Assembly (NCBI RefSeq): GCF_000430505.1
Contig: NZ_KE387152.1
Coordinates: 385,413 to 449,412 of the forward strand
Length of the DNA stretch: 64,000 bases
Source: Eisenibacter elegans DSM 3317
GTDB taxonomy: Bacteria; Bacteroidota; Bacteroidia; Cytophagales; Microscillaceae
Reading direction: 5' to 3'
Shown in pieces: positions 44,958 through 52,455 of the stretch. The stretch's first letter is position 1. The number at the start of each line of letters is the position of its first letter. Both the position numbers and the translations under genes were made by a program. The notes under the pieces were generated by a model. That model was not told the origin of the DNA. It searched no databases and worked only from the letters and a program-made list of their open reading frames with translations.

Positions 44958-46364
44958 TTACTCCAATTCGGCATTGATACGCACCAACCATACCTGTGAG
45001 CCATTGGCGGCTTGTCGGCTACCGATGATGAGGTACTGGTCTACACCATTGCGGTAAATACGAAAAGCTTGTTCGTTACGTCGGCTTCCCAAGAGGCGCA
45101 CCTTGCCCAACTGCCCTTCGGCAGTGTATTGTCCTACTAGCAAATCACTCCCACTCAGGGGGTTGCTATGTGTGCCCAAGGTGATAATTCGCTGCCCTGA
45201 GGCTTGTGCTGCGTCATAAAAAGCTTCTCTAAAAAGCCGTAGTTGTTCTTGCCATATTTCGGTACTACCTCCATTACTGATTTTGGACAAGAAGGCATTG
45301 GTCGAATCTGCCGAAATATCTTGTTCATTGGGCACAACAAAGCCCGATAGCAGGAAATTGAAATCGCCCAATTCGCGAATAGACAAGGCCTTGCCGCGTA
45401 GTTCAAGCCGTCTGTTCCAAGAGAGTTGGCCATCAGACGAATACCGAATCAGCATGGGGTTGCTGCCTTCATTGGCGGCAATGGCAATACCACCATCAGA
45501 GGTAAAGATAGCATCGGTGGCGTTCCAAGTATTGCCCTCCAGCTCCGACTCGGCTAGTTGACCATTGGCCTCATAGACAGTAAACCAGACAGAAGAGCGT
45601 CCACGGTCTTCTACAGAGCCAATCACGATATACTCATTGTTGAGTTCTTTTACACGGCTGAAGGCCTCGCGTCTTGTGGTGGTGGCCACAGTCCTGCGCC
45701 ATACTTCTTGGCCGTTGGCATTGATTTTCAGGATGAATGCATCTGTATCGACAGCATCGTAGAAGTAATACCCCACGACTACAAAGCCGCCGTCGGTCGT
45801 GGCGATGATGTCTTGGGGGAAGAGCTGCCCGCTGGCGATATTGGTAAAATTACGTGTCCAGACAGCCTCTAAGTTATTGTTAAGCCTGAAGAGCACCAAG
45901 CCATTGACATTGCGTTTGGCCGCTATGACCACCCCTCCGCCGGGGAGCAAGGCTGCGGCATAGCCTACATCTTGGCTGCCGTTGAGGTTGGGCAAAACAG
46001 TTTGGTTGGCAGGGTCTATCAAGGCAGGGAGCACCCGTATCACGCGGGTGGCGGTATCTTGTGTAATGCCGTCGGCCTTGGTAGCGACCATCCGAACGGT
46101 ATAATTGCCTATGGCAGTGTATACGTGACGTGGCTCGGCTTCAGTGCTTTGGGTTTGATCTCCAAAATCCCACGAGAAGCTGCGGGCTACTTCGGTAGCC
46201 GCCTGCCGAAATCGGACAGTATCGCCCAAAAAAATCAGGTTAGCCGAGGTTTCGATACCAGCCTGAAGTGGTATGAAGGGAATCTCTGTCAAAGGACGGC
46301 AGTTGTAGAGTAACAGCCCTATCAAGAGGGTCGACAGTAAGTGAAGTATCGTATTTGTTCTCAT
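44958..46364 (-). CDS. PKD-domain lipoprotein with predicted beta-propeller
   Basis: 468 residues. A lipobox (LLLYNC, Cys22) anchors it to a membrane. A PKD domain follows (about 40-110) with the hallmark SFSWDFGDQT and HVYTAIGNYTV. Residues 130-468 hold repeated strand units such as TTDGGFVVVGYYF, LNNEYIVIGSVED and TSDGGIAIAANEG, like a beta-propeller of the SBBP/delta-60 type. Such proteins usually bind other proteins or glycans at the cell surface. The gene lies 51 bp upstream of the caspase-like gene. Confidence 0.85.
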   Translation of the reverse strand: MRTNTILHLLSTLLIGLLLYNCRPLTEIPFIPLQAGIETSANLIFLGDTVRFRQAATEVARSFSWDFGDQTQSTEAEPRHVYTAIGNYTVRMVATKADGITQDTATRVIRVLPALIDPANQTVLPNLNGSQDVGYAAALLPGGGVVIAAKRNVNGLVLFRLNNNLEAVWTRNFTNIASGQLFPQDIIATTDGGFVVVGYYFYDAVDTDAFILKINANGQEVWRRTVATTTRREAFSRVKELNNEYIVIGSVEDRGRSSVWFTVYEANGQLAESELEGNTWNATDAIFTSDGGIAIAANEGSNPMLIRYSSDGQLSWNRRLELRGKALSIRELGDFNFLLSGFVVPNEQDISADSTNAFLSKISNGGSTEIWQEQLRLFREAFYDAAQASGQRIITLGTHSNPLSGSDLLVGQYTAEGQLGKVRLLGSRRNEQAFRIYRNGVDQYLIIGSRQAANGSQVWLVRINAELE

Positions 46365-46409
46365 ATCAAAAGCGTCAGACGCTTATTTTTCTCAGAAAGG
46401 AGTTGATAG

Positions 46410-47273
46410 TTAAAATTTCCAAACCAGCAGTAGGCCATTGTCTTGGTAAGGACCCATATATGGCTGGACATTTGGCCTGAAGCGCTGCCAGCCTTGGTTG
46501 TGAGCGGTATTGCCATCGGCATTGTCAGTATTTTTGGGGAAATACTTTTTGCGATTTTGTCGACCTTTGAGGTATACCCCCACCACATCACCGAGCCATA
46601 TCGCTGCGCTGGCAATAAGCAAGGCATTGCCAGTACGGTCGAGGCTATTGGCTTGTCTGAAGAGGCGGCGGTGCTCTTCTTCGGTGTTGGGCACACGGTC
46701 AGTATAGTTACGATAACGTTGGCGGGCAATGAGTTTTGTCCCCAAGCCGGCTCCCAGCAGCCCATATGTAGCCACCCCGATGCCGGCATAGTTATAGCCA
46801 TTGCGGACGGCAGCATCGCCCAAGCCCGGTATCAGTAGCGACCAGAGGGCGTTGATTTCAGTGCCTTTGGCCTCCTTAGGGATTTCGGTCGCCTCGATAC
46901 GGAAGCTGATATTTTCACCATTGAAGTAGGGGTTATCTTTCAGAAAAGCCCAACGAACCTCCTTGCCACTGCCTACAAAGGTACTATCGCCCGTATCGCC
47001 TTCGAGCGCCCGCAGCGGTCCTTTGAAGGAGTTTCCGTTGTTGTTGGAGTAGTAAAGGCGCGTGATGTAGGCGCGTCGTTTGCTGCCGTGAAGGTCGTAG
47101 CGTATCCGAATGATATTGTCTTCGGGCAATAACTCTGCACCACCAAACTTCACTTTCAGAGGTGGAGAATAAAGGCTGTATTGTAAATTTTGAGCTTGCA
47201 GGGATAAGCAGGTGCTCAATAAAAGCACGAGTCCGAAGGTCAGCCTGCCAAGGTGTGTGTAGTGGTGTTGCAT
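46410..47273 (-). CDS. Exported protein with helical hairpin, unknown function
   Basis: About 287 residues from the Met at 47273 (MQHHYTHLGRL), which begins a signal peptide ending near SLQAQ. The first half is a beta-rich module (IIRIRYDLHGSKRRAYITRL) like a Bacteroidota surface Ig-type fold. Then a segment SLLIPGLGDAAVRNGY followed by two hydrophobic helices weakly resembles DUF5683. Placed between the lectin and PKD genes, it is probably in the same transcript. I do not assign a function. Confidence 0.65.
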   Translation of the reverse strand: MQHHYTHLGRLTFGLVLLLSTCLSLQAQNLQYSLYSPPLKVKFGGAELLPEDNIIRIRYDLHGSKRRAYITRLYYSNNNGNSFKGPLRALEGDTGDSTFVGSGKEVRWAFLKDNPYFNGENISFRIEATEIPKEAKGTEINALWSLLIPGLGDAAVRNGYNYAGIGVATYGLLGAGLGTKLIARQRYRNYTDRVPNTEEEHRRLFRQANSLDRTGNALLIASAAIWLGDVVGVYLKGRQNRKKYFPKNTDNADGNTAHNQGWQRFRPNVQPYMGPYQDNGLLLVWKF

Positions 47274-47402
47274 AGGTAAAAAGGCGAAATCTTGCGTGGG
47301 CAATAATCAATCAATATTAACACCAAAAATACGAAACAGCAGTGCTTTTTTTACCAATGAACGGATTGCTTTTATCAAAGTTGGCCTTTGTTTCTTTAGC
47401 AC

Positions 47403-48158
47403 CTAATTGCCGGCATACTGGCTGGCTGCTTCGTCTTCTGTGGCCCAGCGCTTGAGGCAAAAATACTGTAGGTTGTGTGCCCTTCCGGTAGAGGCCGTAA
47501 ACCCCCAGATGACCTTGGTTTGGCCTCTGAAAATATCATTGATGAGGTCGCGCCGCCCTTGATGTACGATAGCACCATCGAGCCAAACAGTGATTTGCTG
47601 TGTGTCGGGCTGCCACCGAAACTGAAAAGTGTGTAACATCCCATCTTCCAGATTGTAGTTGGGGTCATTGTCGTGCCAGTATTCGGTGTGGTAGTTGGTA
47701 CCATTTTCGAGATAGGCCACGTGGTCGTAGGGAGGGTCGTTTTGGCGATAGTTTTGGTAGGTGTCAAACTCAATCGCAATCGAAGGAGCGATATAATCAC
47801 CGGCGAGGTAGTTTTTGCTCCAACGCCCATAGCCCATACACTCTCCCCAAGTACCATAGGCATTGAAGCCGCGTGGGTCGTTATGGATGACAAAGGTGAT
47901 GCCGTCGGCTCCGTTGTCATCTTCCCCTAAAAAGATGTCGAAGGTAATCTCAAAAAAATTGTTCAAATCGAGTTTGGTGGTATGGTAGGCCAGCCCCTCC
48001 TGAAACTGCTTGTCAGGGGTGAGCAGGATACAATCGCCAGGCATATAGTTGGCGCTGCCCATCAGCTGAAAGCTGCCCTGTGCCCACAAAGAAACACAGG
48101 CACAAAGCCATAATAAAACACCTAAACCAAGGCTTCGGAAGTAGTGATAGGAATGCAT
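47403..48158 (-). CDS. Exported L-type (legume-like) lectin domain protein
   Basis: 251 residues with a signal peptide (cleavage near SLWAQG, residue 27). The single domain matches L-type lectins: FEITFDIFLG, the carbohydrate-loop GADGITFVIHNDPRG with its Asp, the metal-binding strand IAIEFDTYQN followed by an Asn/Asp-rich loop (DPPYDHVAY), and WGFTASTG near the end. These residues normally bind Ca2+/Mn2+ and sugar. It is the first gene of the four-gene exported group ending with the caspase-like protease. No adhesin repeats or secretion-system tail are seen. Confidence 0.88.
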   Translation of the reverse strand: MHSYHYFRSLGLGVLLWLCACVSLWAQGSFQLMGSANYMPGDCILLTPDKQFQEGLAYHTTKLDLNNFFEITFDIFLGEDDNGADGITFVIHNDPRGFNAYGTWGECMGYGRWSKNYLAGDYIAPSIAIEFDTYQNYRQNDPPYDHVAYLENGTNYHTEYWHDNDPNYNLEDGMLHTFQFRWQPDTQQITVWLDGAIVHQGRRDLINDIFRGQTKVIWGFTASTGRAHNLQYFCLKRWATEDEAASQYAGN

Positions 48159-48323
48159 GGCGTAAGGTAATCTGTGTGAAAGACGAATTTCCTACCTAAT
48201 AAGCACAAAAATCAATCGTTTTGTTTGCCCAAAGTGAATAAATTTGAAATAGATGTTACTAAGAAAGCAGTGTGTGCAAAAAACGTACATTTCGGCATAG
48301 CTTGGGGCTTTGGGATTCTGCTG

Positions 48324-49382
48324 GTTTATTTTTTTGAACGCTCCACCACCATTCTGAAAGACCAAAGACTTGGCAGTCTGATTACTTCTAATCTAACAAG
48401 TTTGTGAAAGCGAACTATGACAAGCATTTGAGATTTTTTTTACTTAAACAGCAGCTGGAAGAGATTGTGGACTTTGGAGAATTGCCTGTTTTTGACGAAG
48501 CAGCTACGTTTCCGGCCATCTATACTTTTCAGATTTGATACTGTAGAAAATGTCGTCCAACAATCGTTTGAATACTTGCCAGAAGAAGCTTTTGGTAACG
48601 ATTTTTGGAGCTTGGGACACGCCAAAGTCAACGCTATCTTGGCCAAAATGAGTGAAGTAGGAACTCCTTTGGGAGAGTATGTAGATGGGCAGATGTATCG
48701 AGGAATTCTTACAGGGTTTAATCAGGCCTTTATTATTGATGAAGCCAAGAAGAATGCCTTAATCGCAGCAGACCCAAAAAGCGCCGAAATCATCCATCCC
48801 TTTGCCATAGGAGACGATATTCGATACTATCACATCAGGGGTAAGAAGCGGTATATTATCTTGACCAAAATAGGCATAAAGATTACCTGTTACCCTGCTA
48901 TATTAGAGCATTTGAAAAAATATCAGAAACAACTTGAAAAACGATGGGATAAAGGTACGCATTGGTGGGAACTGAGAGCTTGTACGTACTATGAGTTCTT
49001 CGAAAAGCCCAAGATTGTGTACCTTGACATAGCCAAGGAAAGTAGGTTTAGTTTATCTAAAGATACCTTATATCTTGGTAACACCTGTTATTTCCTGCCC
49101 ATCAGTAACAAGAGCTTGCTTGCGATACTCAACTCAAAATTGATTTGGTTTTATTGCTCTCGAATTGCTGCTGTTTTGGGAAATGCGCAAAAAGGAGGCA
49201 GACTTAGATGGTTCAACCAAGATGTGATGAAAATTCCCATAGTGCTCAAAAAGGATAAATTATCAAAAAAGCTTGATTATGAGGTGGATACGTCAGCAAT
49301 CGCTGCTCAGATTGAACAGTTGGTGTATGCACTTTATGGTTTGACAGCAGAGGAAATCCAGACTGTAGCAGGTAGCATATAA
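48324..49382 (+). pseudogene. Remnant of an Eco57I-like type IIG restriction-modification protein
   Basis: Only the end of the methyltransferase domain and the TaqI-type specificity domain remain; the nuclease, SAM-binding and catalytic parts are absent. Three frames must be joined. The first (48324-48391) gives RLGSLITSN. The second (from 48392) gives SNKFVKANYDKHLR, then ELPVFDEAATFPAIYTF and stops at 48536. The third (about 48537-49382) gives the specificity region (GILTGFNQAFIIDEAKK, IIHPFAIGDDIRYYHI, RLRWFNQDVMKIP). The first break is an exact 5-bp duplication, TCTAA TCTAA (48387-48396); deleting one copy restores the frame. A repeat A copy follows at 49427. Confidence 0.85.
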
Positions 49383-49426
49383 TAAGGATGTATCCAAAAA
49401 AACTGCCCAAAGTTGGTCAAAGACAC

Positions 49427-49529
49427 ATGCCACTGAGCATTTTTGGAGAAGTAGCACAGAACTCCAGCTCCGAATTTTAGGGGCAAAATGAGACTTTGCC
49501 TATGGGATTTGAAAAATATCCAGTGGCGT
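49427..49529 (+). repeat. Repeat family A, copy 7
   Basis: A 103-bp copy with a shortened interior. Left end ATGCCACTGAGCATTTTT, right end AAAAATATCCAGTGGCGT. It lies 45 bp after the restriction-modification remnant. No target-site duplication is seen. Confidence 0.65.
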
Positions 49530-49537
49530 GATAACCC

Positions 49538-50182
49538 CTAATCTTGCAAAAAGGGGTTATATTGTTTTTCGTAGCCAATCGTAGTTTCGAGACCGTGACC
49601 GGGATATACACGTAGGTCATTGGGGAGGGTAAAGAGTTGGGTACGGATGCTGTTGAGCAGGTCTTGGTGGTTGCAACCGGGAAAGTCTGTCCGTCCGATG
49701 CTCTGCCGGAAAAGTACATCACCTCCAATGACGAAGTTTTGCTCTCGCGAGAGGAAAGCCACGTGTCCGGGGGCGTGTCCGGGTACAAAAAGCACCTCCA
49801 AGGTCGAGTTGTTGCCGAAGTTAATCACCTCACCAGCCTCCAGAAAACTATCAGGAGTAGAGGGTACAAATGGTCGAATGTTGTACATCTGAGCGGCTAT
49901 TTGGGCAGCTTGTAGCGTAGGGAGGTCAAGTTTATGGATTTGCAGCCCTACTTGGTAAGTATCTTTGACAAACTGATTGCCAAACACGTGGTCTACGTGG
50001 CAGTGGGTATTGAGTAGTCCGACTACTTTGAGCTGATTTTGTTGGACAAACTCCTGAAAGTGTGCTTGTTCGGCAGGGCTTTGCATCCCAGGGTCGATAA
50101 CGAGCGCCTCTAGGCTTTCGTCATAGAGCACATAGGTATTTTCGGCAAAAGGGTTATAAGTCAGGAGGGCTATCTGTATCAT
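49538..50182 (-). CDS. MBL-fold metallo-hydrolase, glyoxalase II-like
   Basis: 214 residues. The metal motif THCHVDH (His60, His62, Asp64, His65) is followed by PGHAPGHVAFL and GGDVLFRQSIGRTDFPG, typical of the YcbL/glyoxalase II-like group that hydrolyses thioesters such as S-lactoylglutathione. It lacks the C-terminal glutathione-binding domain of true glyoxalase II, so the thiol may differ. It follows the TetR gene by 3 bp and is almost surely cotranscribed with it. Confidence 0.9.
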   Translation of the reverse strand: MIQIALLTYNPFAENTYVLYDESLEALVIDPGMQSPAEQAHFQEFVQQNQLKVVGLLNTHCHVDHVFGNQFVKDTYQVGLQIHKLDLPTLQAAQIAAQMYNIRPFVPSTPDSFLEAGEVINFGNNSTLEVLFVPGHAPGHVAFLSREQNFVIGGDVLFRQSIGRTDFPGCNHQDLLNSIRTQLFTLPNDLRVYPGHGLETTIGYEKQYNPFLQD

Positions 50183-50185
50183 ACG

Positions 50186-50842
50186 TTAGTGCAGGGTTTC
50201 GGTAGCGGGGTTTGTAAGCGAGCGGATGAGCAATTCGAAATAGTGGTTGAGTAGGTCGTCAGACTTGATGCGGTAATGAAACGAGATGATGCGCATCTTG
50301 CGTTGGATGACCTGTAGTAGCCCTGTGATTTGGCTCCAAAGGACGAACGCGGTTTCTACAGGTTGGATATGGGGTAAGATACTCCTATCGTCGATACCCT
50401 TTTCGATGGCGTGAATCAGCACCCCAATGACAGCATTGCCACCCTCCAAGGATTTGATAGATACCCCATTGAGGTCGCCACTGTCGAACATGTCGTTTTG
50501 GTACAACAAAATAGCATTGAAGTACCCCAAATGTTCATTGGCAAAGGAGATATAGGCCTGTGAGATGGCCTTCACATTCTCCAGCCCTGAGTCTTGGGGG
50601 AGGGCAGCTTCTTTGAGCTTGCGACGCAGGGCAATGAAGCCGCGCAATACTACTGCTTTGAAAAGGTCTTCTTTATTCTTGAAATATAGATATAGTGTCC
50701 CCTTGCTTAGCTCAGCTTCTTGGGCGATTTGCTCCATAGAGGCACGCTCCAGTCCTTGGCTAAAAAAAACACGCTCTGCTGCGTCTACGATCGCATTTCG
50801 GCGTTCTAACTTTTCTCTTTCTTTGCGTTCGCTAACGCCCAT
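50186..50842 (-). CDS. TetR/AcrR-family transcriptional regulator
   Basis: 218 residues. The N-terminal HTH is typical: AIVDAAERVFFSQGLERASM, then IAQEAELSKGTLYLYFKNKEDLF (about 15-60). The C-terminal ligand domain (about 70-218) is helical and unrecognised. The tight coupling to the MBL hydrolase suggests that it controls that gene or responds to a related metabolite. An inverted repeat ACACAGCA/TGCTGTGT lies about 105 bp upstream at 50947-50983. Confidence 0.9.
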   Translation of the reverse strand: MGVSERKEREKLERRNAIVDAAERVFFSQGLERASMEQIAQEAELSKGTLYLYFKNKEDLFKAVVLRGFIALRRKLKEAALPQDSGLENVKAISQAYISFANEHLGYFNAILLYQNDMFDSGDLNGVSIKSLEGGNAVIGVLIHAIEKGIDDRSILPHIQPVETAFVLWSQITGLLQVIQRKMRIISFHYRIKSDDLLNHYFELLIRSLTNPATETLH

Positions 50843-50946
50843 AATAATGACTTAAAAAAACAATATTTGCAAAAATGCTATTTTTTTTTGAATTATCCCA
50901 CACGCCAATAGGCTAGATGGCGATTTATTCCTAGTCTATATTGACG

Positions 50947-50983
50947 ACACAGCACCCACTCCACGGGGGAATAGATGCTGTGT
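50947..50983. promoter_or_regulatory. Inverted repeat between ffh and the TetR gene
   Basis: ACACAGCA (50947-50954) and TGCTGTGT (50976-50983) form an 8-bp stem with a 21-base loop. It could end ffh transcription or be an operator for the TetR gene. There is no T-run on the minus strand, so a terminator role is doubtful. Confidence 0.35.
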
Positions 50984-51029
50984 AGGTTTTGGCAATGTGA
51001 AACAACATTGACAGGTTATTGGGCTTGTG

Positions 51030-52364
51030 TTAGCGGCGTTTCTTTTTCTTGCTACCGCCCATTAGCGAGCCACCCATTGACATTTTATTGACTTTTTTCA
51101 TCATCTTTTTCATCTCCTCAAACTGCTTGAGCAGGCGGTTGAGGTCTTGTATTTCGACTCCGCTGCCTTGGGCGATGCGTTTGCGGCGTGAGCCATCGAT
51201 TATCTCAGGATTGGCACGTTCGGTAGGGGTCATCGAAAAAATCATGGCTTCTACTGATTTGAAAGCATCATCGGGTACATCCACATCCTTCATCATCTTG
51301 CTCATACCCGGAATCATCGACATCACATCCTTCACCCCGCCCATTTTTTTGATTTGCTGAATCTGCTGCAAGAAGTCGTTAAAATCAAACTGATTTTTAC
51401 GCATTTTGCGGTTGAGTTCTTCAGCCATTTTCTCGTCGTAGACCTCCTGCATCTTGTCGACGAGCGTAAGCACGTCGCCCATATTGAGGATACGGCTGGC
51501 CATACGGTCGGGGAAGAACTGCTCGATGTCATCCATCTTTTCCCCACGGCTGTTGAACTTGATAGGCTTATCTACCACTGCACGAATCGAAAGTGCTGCT
51601 CCACCACGGGTATCTCCATCGAGTTTGGTCAAGACCACTCCGTCGAAGTTGATGCGTTCATTAAAGGCTTGTGCGGTATTGACAGCATCTTGCCCGGTCA
51701 TCGAATCGACCACAAAAAGTGTTTCGGAGGGTTTGATGGCAGCTTTGACGGCGGCAATCTCATTCATCATCTCCTCATCTACGGCCAAGCGACCGGCAGT
51801 ATCGACGATGACCAACTTCTTCTTGTTGGCCTTTGCATAGGCGATGGCATTGGTGGCAATGCTGACAGCGTTTTTGTTTTCGGGTTCTGCATACACCTCT
51901 ACGCCAATTTGTTGGCCGAGGGTTTGGAGCTGGGCAATAGCCGCCGGACGGTAAATGTCACAGGCTACCAACAAGACATTACGGCCTTGTTTTTTGTAAT
52001 AGTTGGCCAGCTTACCTGAGAAGGTTGTTTTACCCGAACCTTGCAAGCCCGACATCAGCACGACCGCAGGGTCGCCTTCAAGCTTTACTTCGCTCTTGTC
52101 TTGCCCCATCAGGCGGGTGAGCTCTTCGTGTACGATTTTGACCAGCATCTGCCCGGGCTGTACATCAATCAAAATCTTACGCCCTAGGGCTTCTTGTTTG
52201 ATGCGGTCAGTTACTTCTTTGGCTACTTTATAGTTTACGTCGGCCTCTACCAAGGCGCGGCGGATTTCTTTGACCGTAGAGGCTACGTTGATATCGGTAA
52301 TGCGACCCTGCCCTTTGAGGGTCTTCATGGCTTTGTCTAGCCTATCACTGAGATTTTCAAACAT
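51030..52364 (-). CDS. ffh: Signal recognition particle GTPase
   Basis: 444 residues from the Met at 52364 (MFENLSDRLDKA); the earlier in-frame Met adds 26 unlikely residues. It binds 4.5S RNA and signal sequences to direct proteins to the membrane. NG domain: GLQGSGKTTFSGKLA (about 106-120), DTAGR, TKLDGDTRGG. The Met-rich M domain contains GDVLTLVDK, SMIPGMSKMM, RKRIAQGSG and the GGSLMGGSKKKKRR tail. It lies about 90 bp downstream of leuS on the same strand. Confidence 0.96.
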   Translation of the reverse strand: MFENLSDRLDKAMKTLKGQGRITDINVASTVKEIRRALVEADVNYKVAKEVTDRIKQEALGRKILIDVQPGQMLVKIVHEELTRLMGQDKSEVKLEGDPAVVLMSGLQGSGKTTFSGKLANYYKKQGRNVLLVACDIYRPAAIAQLQTLGQQIGVEVYAEPENKNAVSIATNAIAYAKANKKKLVIVDTAGRLAVDEEMMNEIAAVKAAIKPSETLFVVDSMTGQDAVNTAQAFNERINFDGVVLTKLDGDTRGGAALSIRAVVDKPIKFNSRGEKMDDIEQFFPDRMASRILNMGDVLTLVDKMQEVYDEKMAEELNRKMRKNQFDFNDFLQQIQQIKKMGGVKDVMSMIPGMSKMMKDVDVPDDAFKSVEAMIFSMTPTERANPEIIDGSRRKRIAQGSGVEIQDLNRLLKQFEEMKKMMKKVNKMSMGGSLMGGSKKKKRR

Positions 52365-52455
52365 ATCGTATGATGATGAGGAATGGGGTAATCTTTTTGA
52401 GTACAAGCGCCGGGAGGGGTGTTCCTCAGCGCTTTTTAGCACTTGTTGTGGCTTG

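Noticed and set aside
44958-48158. Type IX secretion signals on the PKD and lectin proteins
   Set aside because: Neither C-terminus shows the usual Ig-like sorting domain or its KVVVE/LYD motifs.
48225-48407. Short plus-strand frame of 60 codons before the restriction-modification remnant
   Set aside because: Only its last 23 codons or so match the Eco57I-like family (RLGSLITSN); it is the first broken piece of the remnant and not a separate gene.
48465-49382. The 305-codon frame as an intact gene with a TTG start
   Set aside because: The first 24 codons are out of frame with the clear FDEAATFPAIYTF segment in another frame, so the apparent start is an artefact of the frameshift.
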